In this document: positions 36,411 through 48,325 of the stretch, piece by piece
Position numbering within the stretch: position 1 is the stretch's first letter
Layout of the letters: each line of letters starts with the position of its first letter
Assembly (NCBI GenBank): GCA_017304845.1
Contig: JAFKLL010000016.1
Coordinates: forward strand, 1-64,000
Direction of reading: 5' to 3'
Source: Solirubrobacterales bacterium
GTDB taxonomy: Bacteria > Actinomycetota > Thermoleophilia > Solirubrobacterales > 70-9
Length of the DNA: 64,000 bases
The notes under the pieces: model-generated
Told to the model about the DNA's origin: nothing
The model's database searches: none
The model's input: the letters and a program-made list of their open reading frames with translations, nothing else
Position numbers and translations under genes: made by a program

Positions 36411-36437
36411 AGATCTAAGTGTGAGCGGCTTAGATCT
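36411..36437. promoter_or_regulatory. HspR (HAIR-like) operator upstream of clpB
   Basis: AGATCTAAG-N9-CTTAGATCT is a perfect 9-9-9 palindrome ending one base before the -35 box of the clpB promoter. It has the same total length as the dnaK palindrome at 32113-32139. Confidence 0.65.
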
Positions 36438-36438
36438 C

Positions 36439-36467
36439 TTGACATTCTGCCACTAAGCTCGTACAAT
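36439..36467 (+). promoter_or_regulatory. clpB promoter, TTGACA-N17-TACAAT
   Basis: A consensus -35 (36439-36444) and a near-consensus -10 (36462-36467) are 17 bases apart. The -10 ends seven bases before the GTG of clpB, so the transcript should begin at or within a base or two of the start codon. Confidence 0.85.
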
Positions 36468-36474
36468 TCGTTAC

Positions 36475-39051
<2,577 letters not shown>

Positions 39052-39054
39052 CCC

Positions 39055-39079
39055 GGGGCGGGATGAAGAATCCCGCCCC
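39055..39079 (+). terminator. clpB terminator hairpin
   Basis: GGGGCGGGAT-GAAGA-ATCCCGCCCC is a perfect 10-bp stem four bases after the clpB stop, followed by TTAA. Confidence 0.8.
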
Positions 39080-39186
39080 TTAACCGCTCCTTTACTTCCT
39101 CTTTCGGGTTGCCGTACTACCCTGTGACGCCCGCTGTCAGCCTGGAGAGACGTCTCTCCGCAAGCGGGAATACGGCTTCAAACTCG

Positions 39187-40014
39187 ATGCGAGAAGAACA
39201 GAACCACAACCAACAGGACGAACCCGACGTTCCGAGCGGGCTGGTCTGGGGGATCCGCCGGTTCGGCTGGTTCCTGGAGAAGTACGTTCTCTGGCCGATC
39301 GGGGATTCCTTCCGGCGCATCGCGAATGCCTTCCGCTATCGCAGCCCCTTCGCCTACATCAGCGCCACCCTGCTGGTCACCGTGACCGCCGGCGCGGTCG
39401 CCGCCGCCGTCTACTTCTACAACCAGGCCGAGGACAAGGACCCGACCCCCACGGTCGCCGATTCGGCTCTCTCGACCGAGACCGTCGTGCCGCCGGTGCC
39501 GACCCCGACCCAGGCTCCGACCACGGTCACCGACACCACCCCGAACTCCGGCGACGGCGACAAGACCCTCCAAGGCGTGGTCCCGAACTTCACCACCGCC
39601 GGCAAGCAGAAGAAGCAGCAACAACAACAGGGCGCCGACGACAACGCGAACACCCAGCTGCCGAACACGGTGGTCCGACCCGCCCCGGTGCCGAAGTCGC
39701 CGCCGCTCAAGGTCGCCCACAAGTTCGCCACCACCTTCGTCGGCTACGAGATCGGCGAGAAGGGCGCGGCCAAGCAGTTCGCCGCCACCGCGACCCCCAA
39801 GCTCGCCAAGGAACTGAAGCAGGATCCCCCCAAGCTCCCCTCGACCGGCCAGATCCCGAAGGCCAGCGTCGTCAACGTCGTCCGCGGCAAGAAGAGCGGC
39901 GACAGCCTCGACGTCAGCGTCTCCCTGATGCGCTCCGGCGCCGCCAGCGAGCTCCGGCTCGCCCTCACCCGTGAGAAGGGTCAGGGCTGGCTGGTCAGCG
40001 AGGTCCGAGGGTAG
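39187..40014 (+). CDS. Single-pass membrane protein with low-complexity linker, lytic-enzyme partner
   Basis: From the ATG at 39187 the protein has 275 residues. An amphipathic N-terminal part ('WGIRRFGWFLEKYVLWPIG') is followed by one transmembrane helix (about residues 57-80). A Thr/Pro-rich and Lys/Gln-rich linker (including five consecutive Gln) leads to an extracytoplasmic domain of about 95 residues. No family is recognised. The gene ends eight bases before the lytic transglycosylase gene, so the two are probably co-transcribed and the protein may position or regulate that enzyme. Confidence 0.7.
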   Translation: MREEQNHNQQDEPDVPSGLVWGIRRFGWFLEKYVLWPIGDSFRRIANAFRYRSPFAYISATLLVTVTAGAVAAAVYFYNQAEDKDPTPTVADSALSTETVVPPVPTPTQAPTTVTDTTPNSGDGDKTLQGVVPNFTTAGKQKKQQQQQGADDNANTQLPNTVVRPAPVPKSPPLKVAHKFATTFVGYEIGEKGAAKQFAATATPKLAKELKQDPPKLPSTGQIPKASVVNVVRGKKSGDSLDVSVSLMRSGAASELRLALTREKGQGWLVSEVRG

Positions 40015-40022
40015 GACTCGGG

Positions 40023-41720
40023 ATGGGGAGGTTCCGGACAGCCCTGGCGACGATCTCGGTCGGCGCCCTGCTCGCCACCGGCCACGCGGCCAGCGCCGAA
40101 GGCGCGACGCCGATCACGGACGAGCCCACCGCCACCTCACCGCAGGACGGCGGGGTCACGCCGACCGGGCCCACCGGCCCGACCGGCACCACCACCGATC
40201 CCGGAACCGGGACCGGAGGCAAGAAGAACCCCGGCGGCTCCGGCAAGAAGAACACGGGCGGGAAGAAGAACTCCGGGAACAAGGGCGGCAAGAAGGACGT
40301 CAAGCCGCAGACCCCGGACCCCAAGTCGGGCGAGAAGGCCCCGGCCGACATCGTCCCCGAGACGGACCAGCCGCTCTCGGCGGAGATCACCACCAACCCC
40401 AGCTTCGGCCTTTCCGGCGACTCCACCCCGGCCCCGGCCTGTGACGGCAGCGCCGGCCCGCCGCGCAACCTGATCCCGATCTACATCGAGGCGGCGAACC
40501 GCTACGGCCTCGGTGAGCGCGGCCCGCAGATCCTCGCCGCGATCAACAGCATCGAGACCGACTTCGGCCGCCTCAACAACGTCACCTCCTACGCCGGCGC
40601 GATCGGCTGGATGCAGTTCATGCCCTCGACCTGGGACTCGTACGCGACCGACGGCGACGGCGACGGCAAGAGCGACCCGTACAACCCGCATGACGCGATC
40701 CACGCCGCCGCCAAGTACCTGAAGGCGGCCGGCGCCCCGGAGAACTGGTACGACGCGGTCTGGGCCTACAACCACGCCGACTGGTACGTCGAGGACGTGC
40801 TCGACAAGGCCGCCTGTTACGGCGCGCTCCAGGACACCACGACGGTCGAGGAAGAGCTCAAGACCTACACCTGCAAGGCCTCCGACGGCCGGGTCCTCGA
40901 GATCCCGAACTACTACATGCGAGGCTTCGAGGACGCCGCCTCCCGCTACCAGCTGGGCCAGCGCGGCGTCTGGGTCATGGCCGCCGTGGCCCGCCTCGAA
41001 TCCGACTACGGCCGTGGCATGACCCCGAAGCAGCTCCAGGAGACCGGGCCGATGGGCCTCTCCCGCGACGAGTGGAAGGAGTACGGGGTCGACGGTGACG
41101 GCGACGGCTACGTCGAACGCGACGAGCCCTGGGACGGCATCGCCACCTTCGCCCGCATGCTCTGGTCCAAGCCGACCCTCGAGGCGGGGCTCTTCGAGCA
41201 CAACCACGCCGCCTGGTACGTCGAGGCCGCGGTCCAGGATGCCGGTCGGATCGCCGGTGACTGCGACACCGCCAAGACCGAGTGGAACATCGCCTACCCG
41301 CTGCCGACCAACTCGACCGAGATCAACTGGGACAACCTCCAGATCCTCAACCCGGCGGCGCAGCAGGACATCCAGAACGGGCTGATCGACCAGCGGGTGA
41401 TCAACCTGCTCGCCATCCTCACCCAGAAGTACAGCCTGCTGATCTCCGCCCTGCGCTCCGACCACAGCGAGATGACCGCCTCCGGCAACGTCTCCAACCA
41501 CTACGGCGGCCGCGCCATGGACATCGCCGCGGTCAACGGCGTCCCCTGCACCGACCAGTCCGAGAGCAGCCCCTGCACCGAGGTCGCGCGACTGCTCGCC
41601 AGCCTGCCCGACGGCATCAAGCCGACCGAGCTGATCTACGGCTGGGACGTCGACGGTTCCGGACCGGCCTTCGCGCTGGCCGACCACAACAACCACATTC
41701 ACGCCGGCTTCGGCCTGTAG
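40023..41720 (+). CDS. Secreted lytic transglycosylase with two SLT-like domains and an M15-like C-terminus
   Basis: This 565-residue protein has a signal peptide (to about residue 27), then a Gly/Lys/Thr-rich linker (40-110). The SLT domain has the catalytic Glu in 'AINSIETDFGRLNN' (near residue 176), 'GAIGWMQFMPSTWDSY' and a 'DGDGDGKSDPYNPHDAI' calcium-like loop. A second, related domain follows with 'VARLESDYG', 'GPMGLSRDEW' and 'DGDGDGYVERDEPWDG'. The last 100 residues have 'HYGGRAMDIAAVNG' and 'DHNNHIHAGFG', like the zinc site of M15 peptidases. It should cut peptidoglycan glycan strands and perhaps cross-links. The upstream membrane protein is a likely partner. Confidence 0.85.
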   Translation: MGRFRTALATISVGALLATGHAASAEGATPITDEPTATSPQDGGVTPTGPTGPTGTTTDPGTGTGGKKNPGGSGKKNTGGKKNSGNKGGKKDVKPQTPDPKSGEKAPADIVPETDQPLSAEITTNPSFGLSGDSTPAPACDGSAGPPRNLIPIYIEAANRYGLGERGPQILAAINSIETDFGRLNNVTSYAGAIGWMQFMPSTWDSYATDGDGDGKSDPYNPHDAIHAAAKYLKAAGAPENWYDAVWAYNHADWYVEDVLDKAACYGALQDTTTVEEELKTYTCKASDGRVLEIPNYYMRGFEDAASRYQLGQRGVWVMAAVARLESDYGRGMTPKQLQETGPMGLSRDEWKEYGVDGDGDGYVERDEPWDGIATFARMLWSKPTLEAGLFEHNHAAWYVEAAVQDAGRIAGDCDTAKTEWNIAYPLPTNSTEINWDNLQILNPAAQQDIQNGLIDQRVINLLAILTQKYSLLISALRSDHSEMTASGNVSNHYGGRAMDIAAVNGVPCTDQSESSPCTEVARLLASLPDGIKPTELIYGWDVDGSGPAFALADHNNHIHAGFGL

Positions 41721-41774
41721 ACCGCCCCGGCGACTGGGAGTAGAGTCCCGGTCAACCAACCGGGGAGGTTCTGA

Positions 41775-43241
41775 GTGAGTGAGAAGATTTCGCGCCGTCG
41801 CCTGGTTCAGGCCGGCGCCGTCGCCGCCGCGGGAGCCGCCCTGCCGGCCACCGCCGAAGCTCGCAACCGCCGTCGCCGCCGGCCGATCCAGGACGTGGTG
41901 ATCGTCGGGGCCGGGCTGGCCGGGCTCTCCGCCGCCCGGGCGCTGACCGCCAAGGGCAAGAAGGTCAAGGTGCTCGAGGCCCGGGGACGGGTCGGCGGGC
42001 GCACCTACAGCCCCAAGGCCGGCGGCGTCACCCTCGACGTCGGCGGGCAGTGGATCGGCCCGACCCAGGACCGGGTCGCCGCCCTGGCCAAGCAGCTGAA
42101 GGTCGAGACCTTCAAGAGCTACTGGACCGGCCAGGCCGTCTACCAGCGCAGCGGCAGCCGCACGCTCTACGACGTGACCTCGCCGATCCCGCCGGACCCC
42201 GACGCCGGCGACGCGCTCGGCATCGTGCTCGAGCTGGAGAACCTCGGCGGCGACATCTCCCGCTCCCAGCCCTGGGCCGACCCCAAGGCCGACGAGTACG
42301 ACGGCCAGACCTTCGAGACCTTCAAGCTGGCCCACACCAGCACCGACGGCGGGCGCTTCCTCACCGATCTGGCCACCAACGCGGTCTGGGCCTGCGAGCC
42401 GCGCGACATCTCCCTGCTCCACCTCCTCTTCTACATCTCCTCGGCCGGCAACGAGAGCACCAAGGGCAGCTTCATCCGCCTCACCTCGACCACCGACGGC
42501 GCCCAGGAGTCGCGCTTCGTCGGCGGCTCGCAGCAGCTCTCGATCCGCATGGCGAAGAAGCTCGGCCCCAGGGTCGTGCTGAACGCGCCGGTCCGGCAGA
42601 TCCGGCAGCACCGCGGCCTCTGCCACGTGACCAGCGACAAGGGGGTCTGGCGGGCCCGCCAGGTGATCGTGGCCGTGCCGCCCGCGGTCGGCGCCTACAT
42701 CGACTACGACCCGATCCTGCCGGCCGATCGCGCCCAGCTCCTGCAGCGCTTCCCCCAGGGCAACGCGATCAAGGTGCAGGCCGTCTACCCGACCCCGTTC
42801 TGGCGGGAGGAGGGTCTCTCCGGATACGTCAACTCGGACGAGGGGCCGGTCAAGCTGATGTACGACAACTCCCCCAAGGACGGGTCGGCCGGGGTCCTGC
42901 TCGGCTTCATCGAAGGCCAGGAGGCGCGGGTCGCGGGTCGCATGAGCCCCGCCGCGCGCAAGGCCGCGGTGCTGGAGAACTTCAAGAAGACGATCGGTGC
43001 GCGGGCCGGTTCGCCGAAGGCCTACGTCGAGATGAACTGGGCCTCCGAGGAGTGGACCCGGGGCTGCTACGGCGGGTTCATGCCGCCGGGGGTGCTGACC
43101 GGGTTCGGCCCCGCCCTGCGCCGCCCACATGGCCGCATCCACTGGGCGGGCACCGAGCACGCGGAGATCTGGAACGGCTACATGGACGGCGCGATCCGCT
43201 CCGGCGAGACCGCCGCGAAGGCCGCGCTCAACCGGCTCTGA
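41775..43241 (+). CDS. Tat-exported flavin amine oxidase family protein
   Basis: The protein has 488 residues; the GTG start lies after GGGGAGG. A twin-arginine signal (SRRRLVQAG, residues 5-30, cleaved near AEA) precedes an FAD-dependent amine oxidase domain. That domain has the dinucleotide motif 'VVIVGAGLAGLSAARAL', 'EARGRVGGRTYS' and the C-terminal FAD motif 'HWAGTEHAEIWNGYMDGAI'. It should oxidise an amine (monoamine, polyamine or amino acid) outside the membrane. Its 3' end overlaps the convergent FAD gene by 14 bases. Confidence 0.87.
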   Translation: MSEKISRRRLVQAGAVAAAGAALPATAEARNRRRRRPIQDVVIVGAGLAGLSAARALTAKGKKVKVLEARGRVGGRTYSPKAGGVTLDVGGQWIGPTQDRVAALAKQLKVETFKSYWTGQAVYQRSGSRTLYDVTSPIPPDPDAGDALGIVLELENLGGDISRSQPWADPKADEYDGQTFETFKLAHTSTDGGRFLTDLATNAVWACEPRDISLLHLLFYISSAGNESTKGSFIRLTSTTDGAQESRFVGGSQQLSIRMAKKLGPRVVLNAPVRQIRQHRGLCHVTSDKGVWRARQVIVAVPPAVGAYIDYDPILPADRAQLLQRFPQGNAIKVQAVYPTPFWREEGLSGYVNSDEGPVKLMYDNSPKDGSAGVLLGFIEGQEARVAGRMSPAARKAAVLENFKKTIGARAGSPKAYVEMNWASEEWTRGCYGGFMPPGVLTGFGPALRRPHGRIHWAGTEHAEIWNGYMDGAIRSGETAAKAALNRL

Positions 43242-44940
43242 GCGTCTTCTCCTGAAGCTTGCGGCAGGCCTCCAGGGCGTCCCATCCCGGGGCGCCCGCG
43301 GTCAGCTTCGAGGGATCCCCGAAGACCGCTCCGTCCTCGATCTCGCGTCGCAGGTTCCGGCCCAGAAGCGCCCCGGCGGACTCGACGCCGCCGCTCATCG
43401 CGCCGACGATGCCGTGGCCGCGGCGACTCGAGACGCCGCCCAGGACCAGCCCCTCGATCGGGGTGCGGTACTCGAGCCGCCGAGGCCCGAACTGGTCGGT
43501 GGCGAGCTCGATCCCGTATGACGACCCACCCGAGGAGAGCGTGTACCGGGTCTGGGTGAACGGGCTGGCCGTCTCCTTCCAGAGGATGTGCGGGCGCAGG
43601 TCGCCCAGCACCGTCTCGGCCCGCTCGATCAGCTGGTCGGCGATCCGGTCCTTGGCCTCGCGGTAGGCGGCCTGCCGGCTGTATCTCGGCGCGTCCGCCT
43701 CATCCGAGACGCCCCAGGCGGCGGGGTCGGGGGTGGCCCAGGTCATCAGCTCGACGGTCGAGCATCCGGGCGGCGCATGCCCTTCGTGCTCCGGGTCCTT
43801 GGCGCTGGCCGACGAGATGTAGACCGGCGGGTCGGAGTCGAACTCGCCGGCCGCGATCGGCTCGTAGTAGGCCTCGGGGTCGAAGCGGCTGTGGACCCAG
43901 AAGTTGGTCGCCGGCATCCGCTCGGTGATGTCGAAGTCGAGGCCGAGATAGACGGTGAAGAGCGGCGTCGCCATGCGGTAGCCGCCGACCTGTTCCCGGA
44001 TCGCCTCGGGGACGGCGGCCGGGTCGAGCAGATCGAGGAAGAGGCGCTTGATGTCGCCGGTCGCGATCACCCGCCCGGTCGGCAGGATCTCGCCGCCGGC
44101 CAGCTCCACCCCGGTCACCCGATGCCCGTTCCCCGACTCCTCGGTGAGGATGCGGGCGACCTCGGCGTGGGTGCGGACCCTGCCGCCGTTGGCGTGGATC
44201 AGGTCGACCAGGTGGCCGGCCAGCTCCTGGCCGCCGCCGCGCACGTAGAAGGCGCCCTCCTGGAGATAGTGATCGACGACGCCGGCATGCAGACTGACCG
44301 GGGTCCGCGACGGCGGCGTCGCGTAATCGCCGGCCTGGCCGAGCAGGACGCCCCGCGCCCGTTCGCTCAGATAGTGCTCGTCGAAGAGCTCGGTGACCGG
44401 GCGCATCCCCCAGGCGACCACGGTCGGCGCCCGGTCGACGTAATCGACCAGATCCGTCCCGGCGTCCGGGATGCCGACCTGGCGCAGTTCGTCCATGACG
44501 TTCCTCATCACGTCGGTCGCCGCCCGCAGCCCTTCCTCCTCGTCCGGGAAGGCCTCGACCAGCCGTCCCACGTAGGCGTCCCAGCCCTTCGGCACCCGGA
44601 ACTCGAGGTCGGGGAAGACGAAGGTGTCGAAACCGTCCGGGTCAAGTTCGGTGAACTCGATCCGGCCGTCGAGACCGAGCCCGGCCAGGATCCGGCCGAT
44701 CTCCCCGTTCTCGACACCGCCGATGTAGTGGAGCCCGACGTCGAACTGCCACTGGTTCTTGCGTCGGAAGGTCTGGCTGCAGCCGCCCGCGACGTCGTCC
44801 TGCTCCAAGACCAGAACCCGCTCGCCGAGCGCCGCCAGGTAGGCCGCCGCGGTCAGGCCGGCAAGTCCGGAGCCGATCACCACCACATCCGGGTCGGCCG
44901 GCATCGGCGGCACCACCCGGTTCCAGGTCTCTTCCCTCAT
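43228..44940 (-). CDS. Phytoene desaturase/carotenoid isomerase-like FAD oxidoreductase
   Basis: From the ATG at 44940 the protein has 570 residues (the open frame runs 35 codons further without family residues). It has 'VVVIGSGLAGLTAAAYLAALG', 'LEQDDVAGGCSQTFRRK' and 'FDVGLHYIGGVENGEIGRIL' of the CrtISO/retinol-saturase/NAD(P)-binding group. A C-terminal 'GLVLGGVSSRRGHGIVGAM' region binds FAD. Carotenoid or retinoid isomerisation or saturation is the family activity, but no other carotenoid gene is near. A TATAAA hexamer lies six bases before the ATG. Confidence 0.82.
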   Translation of the reverse strand: MREETWNRVVPPMPADPDVVVIGSGLAGLTAAAYLAALGERVLVLEQDDVAGGCSQTFRRKNQWQFDVGLHYIGGVENGEIGRILAGLGLDGRIEFTELDPDGFDTFVFPDLEFRVPKGWDAYVGRLVEAFPDEEEGLRAATDVMRNVMDELRQVGIPDAGTDLVDYVDRAPTVVAWGMRPVTELFDEHYLSERARGVLLGQAGDYATPPSRTPVSLHAGVVDHYLQEGAFYVRGGGQELAGHLVDLIHANGGRVRTHAEVARILTEESGNGHRVTGVELAGGEILPTGRVIATGDIKRLFLDLLDPAAVPEAIREQVGGYRMATPLFTVYLGLDFDITERMPATNFWVHSRFDPEAYYEPIAAGEFDSDPPVYISSASAKDPEHEGHAPPGCSTVELMTWATPDPAAWGVSDEADAPRYSRQAAYREAKDRIADQLIERAETVLGDLRPHILWKETASPFTQTRYTLSSGGSSYGIELATDQFGPRRLEYRTPIEGLVLGGVSSRRGHGIVGAMSGGVESAGALLGRNLRREIEDGAVFGDPSKLTAGAPGWDALEACRKLQEKTLRAG

Positions 44941-44946
44941 GGCCTC

Positions 44947-44952
44947 TTTATA
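44947..44952 (-). promoter_or_regulatory. -10 hexamer TATAAA, leaderless start
   Basis: TATAAA ends six bases before the ATG at 44940. It fixes this start over upstream in-frame codons. Confidence 0.6.
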
Positions 44953-45046
44953 CGGGCCGACGGGGCGGTCCGTGCGGCGAGACCGATACTTTTGACCGGC
45001 AGGCGTGCTCCAGGGGAAGCCCACCCTGCCGTCCGGAACGGACACC

Positions 45047-46660
45047 GTGAAGAGTCTTGCCAGAAAAAGCCGGGGAACCTCGGCCCGCTGCGGTCAGCTG
45101 CTCGCGGGAGCCTTGCTGCTGCTCGCGCTCGCGCTCAGCGCCCCGGCCCAGGCCGGCGCCCTACCGGCCAACGTGGTCCTGATCCAGGTCGACGACATGG
45201 CCCGCAGCCTGCTCCGGGCCAAGGTCCGGCAGAACGGGCGCCCGGTCCCGGCGATGCCGAATCTGCTCCGCGGGGTCGGTTCGCGCGGGGTCGAGCTGGG
45301 CCGGTTCTACGCCAGCGACCCGATCTGCGGACCGTCCCGCGCCTCGCTGCTCAGCGGCCGGGCGGCCCACAACCACGGCATGCGGATCAACGCCTACCCG
45401 TACGGCTACTCGGTCTGGCAGCACAGCCAGCTCTACGGCTCGAACCTCCCGGTCTGGCTGCAGCGGGCCGGCTACCGCACCGCCCACATCGGCAAGTACA
45501 TGAACGGCTACGGCTACGCCCCCGAGGACGAGGTGCCGCCGGGCTGGGAGCGATGGGTCACGCCCCTGCGCGATGCCGGGGCCAGCTACTACGGCTCGAT
45601 CCTCAACATCGACGGCCGGCTCGTCGACACCGGGTCCAGCTGGCACTCGAGGGACCTGCCCGGCTGCGAGCCGGTCTTCTACACCAAGCCCGGCGCCTGC
45701 CTGCACTCGACCGATCTCTTCACCTCCTTCGCCCTGAAGGAGATCTCCCAGGCCCGGCGCGAGGGCCGTCCCTTCTACGTCCAGCTCGACTACGACGCGC
45801 CGCATGACGACGGCCGGCTCGACCCCGGCCCGATCCCGCCGGCTCGACTGCGCGGCCTGGCCCGGCGGGTCATCCCAAACTACGACCTCCACGACGTGGC
45901 GCCCGGACCGACCGCACCGACCTTCATCGCCGACCAGCCGCCGCTCACGCCCGAGATGAAGTCGGAGATCCGGACCCGCTTCGCCAACGAGGTCGCCTCG
46001 CTGGCCGGCGTCGATCAGGGCATCGGGCGGATCCTCGGGCTGCTGAAGCGGACCGGGCTCGACAAGAACACCTACGTCGTGTTCGTCTCCGACAACGGCA
46101 TGTTCCACGGCGAGCACCGCATCGCCTACGGCAAGTACCTGCCGCATGAGCCGTCGGCCCGGCAGCCGCTGCTGGTCCGCGGCCCCGACCTGCCGGCCGG
46201 CAAGGTCAGCGCCTCGTCCGGCTCGACGCTCGACCTCGCCCCGACCGTGCTGGCGATGACCGGGGTCACGCCGCCGCAGGTGATGGACGGCCGCTCCCTG
46301 CTCGGCGAGCTGCGCGCCCCGCGACGGGTCTCGAAGGTGCCGGTGCTGCTCGAGGGGTTCAGCGGGCGCGGCCCCTCCGTGCCCGAGCAGTTCCTCGACG
46401 GCTCCGGCCAGAAGCGCCCCAACCAGGCCGTGGTCGTCAACTACAACGGCTTCGTGGCCGGCGACTGGAAGTACATCCGCTACTGGTACGGGCAGAACGA
46501 GCTCTACGACCTGAAGCGCGATCCCGGGGAGATGCACAACCTCGCGACCGCGGCCCGGATGGCGCCGGTGGTCGAGTGGGCCGATCAGGTCGTCGACCGG
46601 CTCGCGATGTGCTCCGGCTCCTCCTGCCGGGTCCCGGTGGCGCCGCCCGCGCGACCCTGA
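45047..46660 (+). CDS. Secreted type I sulfatase
   Basis: I choose the GTG at 45047, which puts a signal peptide right at the N-terminus (537 residues); a GTG at 45005 is possible. The alkaline-phosphatase-fold sulfatase has 'IQVDDMARS' (metal Asp pair), the formylglycine motif 'CGPSRASLLSGR' with the modifiable Cys, 'HIGKYMNGYG' (Lys/His), 'YDAPHDD' and 'FVSDNGMFHGEH' (Asp/Asn). It hydrolyses sulfate esters of a glycan or aryl substrate outside the cell. No formylglycine-generating enzyme gene is adjacent. Confidence 0.85.
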   Translation: MKSLARKSRGTSARCGQLLAGALLLLALALSAPAQAGALPANVVLIQVDDMARSLLRAKVRQNGRPVPAMPNLLRGVGSRGVELGRFYASDPICGPSRASLLSGRAAHNHGMRINAYPYGYSVWQHSQLYGSNLPVWLQRAGYRTAHIGKYMNGYGYAPEDEVPPGWERWVTPLRDAGASYYGSILNIDGRLVDTGSSWHSRDLPGCEPVFYTKPGACLHSTDLFTSFALKEISQARREGRPFYVQLDYDAPHDDGRLDPGPIPPARLRGLARRVIPNYDLHDVAPGPTAPTFIADQPPLTPEMKSEIRTRFANEVASLAGVDQGIGRILGLLKRTGLDKNTYVVFVSDNGMFHGEHRIAYGKYLPHEPSARQPLLVRGPDLPAGKVSASSGSTLDLAPTVLAMTGVTPPQVMDGRSLLGELRAPRRVSKVPVLLEGFSGRGPSVPEQFLDGSGQKRPNQAVVVNYNGFVAGDWKYIRYWYGQNELYDLKRDPGEMHNLATAARMAPVVEWADQVVDRLAMCSGSSCRVPVAPPARP

Positions 46661-46757
46661 CCGCCGGATTCCCGGGCCGTGCTCGCGCTCGCATATGCTG
46701 GGCGGCAGACCGCCTGCGGTCATGCCAGAAGCAGTGAATCCAACGGAGAGGAACGAG

Positions 46758-47039
46758 ATGCCTACTTTCGTGATGCTGACCAACCTGACCGCCGAGGGCG
46801 TCAAGACCCTGAAGACGAACCCGGGCCGCGTGGCCGAGGTCAATCGCGAAGTTGAGGCGCTCGGCGCCAAGGTCGTCGCCCAGTACTCGACCCTCGGTCA
46901 GTACGACTTCGTGACGATCATCGAGGCCGATTCGGAAGAGACGATGGCCCGCGTCTCGGTCGAGATGGGCTCCCGCGGCACCATGACCAGCCAGACCCTG
47001 GCCGCCATCCCGGCCGGTCGACTCGCCGAAGTTCTTTGA
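46758..47039 (+). CDS. GYD domain protein
   Basis: From the ATG at 46758 (GGAGAGGA upstream) the protein has 93 residues. It contains the GYD domain phrase 'LGQYDFVTIIEADSEETMARV', a ferredoxin-like dimeric fold of unknown function. Its stop overlaps the purD TTG start (TTGA), so it leads the purD-purE-purB unit. A small GACCGC/GCGGTC stem lies in its leader at 46708-46721. Confidence 0.85.
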   Translation: MPTFVMLTNLTAEGVKTLKTNPGRVAEVNREVEALGAKVVAQYSTLGQYDFVTIIEADSEETMARVSVEMGSRGTMTSQTLAAIPAGRLAEVL

Positions 47040-48325
47040 GTTCCCGCATCCTCGTCCTCGGCGGCGGCGGCCGCGAGCACGCCATCATCAAGGCGCTGGC
47101 CCGCTCCCCGCAGTCGCCGGAATTGTTCTGCGCGCCCGGCAACCCGGGCATCGCGGCCGACGCGACCTGCCTGCCCGACCTCGACCCGGCCGACCCGGCC
47201 GCGGTCGCGGCGAAGGCCGGTGAGCTAGGGATCGACCTGGTCGCGGTCGGCCCGGAGGCGCCGCTGGTCGCCGGGGTCGTGGATGCGGTGAACGCGGCGG
47301 GGATCGCCGCCTTCGGGCCGAGCCGGGAGGCCGCCCGCCTGGAGGGCTCGAAGTCCTTCGCCAAGGAGGCGATGGCGGAGGCCGGGGTGCCGACCGCCGG
47401 CTACGGCGTGGTCACCGACCGCGAGTCGGCTCTCGCCAAGGTGGCCGAGACCGGCTGCCCGGTGGTGCTCAAGGCCGACGGCCTGGCCGCCGGCAAGGGC
47501 GTCCTGATCTGCTTGGACGAGTCCGAGGCACACGAGGCGATCGAGGTCTTCTTCACCGAGCAGCGATTCGGCACCACCGAGGTCGTGGTCGAGGAGTTCC
47601 TCGAGGGCGAGGAGCTCTCGCTGCTGGCGATCTGCGACGGGGAGCGGGCGATCCCGCTGGCCCCGGCCCAGGACTACAAGCGGATCGGCGAGGGCGACAC
47701 CGGCCCCAACACCGGCGGCATGGGCAGCTACTCGCCGGTGCAGACGGTCTCCTCCGACCAGCTGGCGGAGCTCTCGGCGCTGGTCCACCAGCCGATCGTC
47801 GATCTGATGGCCCGGCGCGGGCACCCCTTCCACGGGGTTCTCTACGCCGGCCTGATGATGACCGCCGACGGGCCCAAGGTGCTCGAGTACAACACCCGGT
47901 TCGGCGACCCGGAGACCCAGGCGGTCCTGCCCCGCCTGGAGTCGGATCTGGTCGAGCTCTTCGACGCCGCCTCCGAGCCCGGCGGCCTCGCCGGAAAGTC
48001 CGTGTCCTTCTCGCCCCAGTGGGCGGTCACGGTGGTCCTCGCCTCCGCCGGGTACCCGGCCTCCTCCTCGAAGGGGGATGTGATCACCGGGCTGGACGCG
48101 GCGGCGGCCACCGCCGAGGTGGTTCACGCCGGCACCGCCGAGCGGGACGGGCAGATAGTCACCGCGGGCGGACGGGTACTCAACCTGACGGGGCTCGGCC
48201 CCGACGCCGCAACCGCGCGGGATCGCGCTTACGATGCGGCAGGCAAAGTCAATTTCGATGGCAAACAGATGCGACGTGACATCGCCGAACGGGCGGTCCG
48301 GCGCGAGAGAGACCAGGAACAATGA
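47036..48325 (+). CDS. purD: Phosphoribosylamine-glycine ligase
   Basis: This 429-residue ATP-grasp enzyme makes glycinamide ribonucleotide (purine step 2). The start is TTG, overlapping the GYD-gene stop. It has 'LGGGGREHAIIKAL', 'GPEAPLVAGV', 'VVLKADGLAAGKGV', 'EEFLEGEELSLLAI', 'DTGPNTGGMGSYSPV' and 'EYNTRFGDPETQ', all expected. It overlaps purE by four bases. Confidence 0.97.
   Translation: MSSRILVLGGGGREHAIIKALARSPQSPELFCAPGNPGIAADATCLPDLDPADPAAVAAKAGELGIDLVAVGPEAPLVAGVVDAVNAAGIAAFGPSREAARLEGSKSFAKEAMAEAGVPTAGYGVVTDRESALAKVAETGCPVVLKADGLAAGKGVLICLDESEAHEAIEVFFTEQRFGTTEVVVEEFLEGEELSLLAICDGERAIPLAPAQDYKRIGEGDTGPNTGGMGSYSPVQTVSSDQLAELSALVHQPIVDLMARRGHPFHGVLYAGLMMTADGPKVLEYNTRFGDPETQAVLPRLESDLVELFDAASEPGGLAGKSVSFSPQWAVTVVLASAGYPASSSKGDVITGLDAAAATAEVVHAGTAERDGQIVTAGGRVLNLTGLGPDAATARDRAYDAAGKVNFDGKQMRRDIAERAVRRERDQEQ

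Noticed and set aside
40137..43160. An open frame of 1007 codons on the minus strand
   Set aside because: It is the mirror of the lytic transglycosylase and amine oxidase genes, both of which have full motif sets. The mirror has none.
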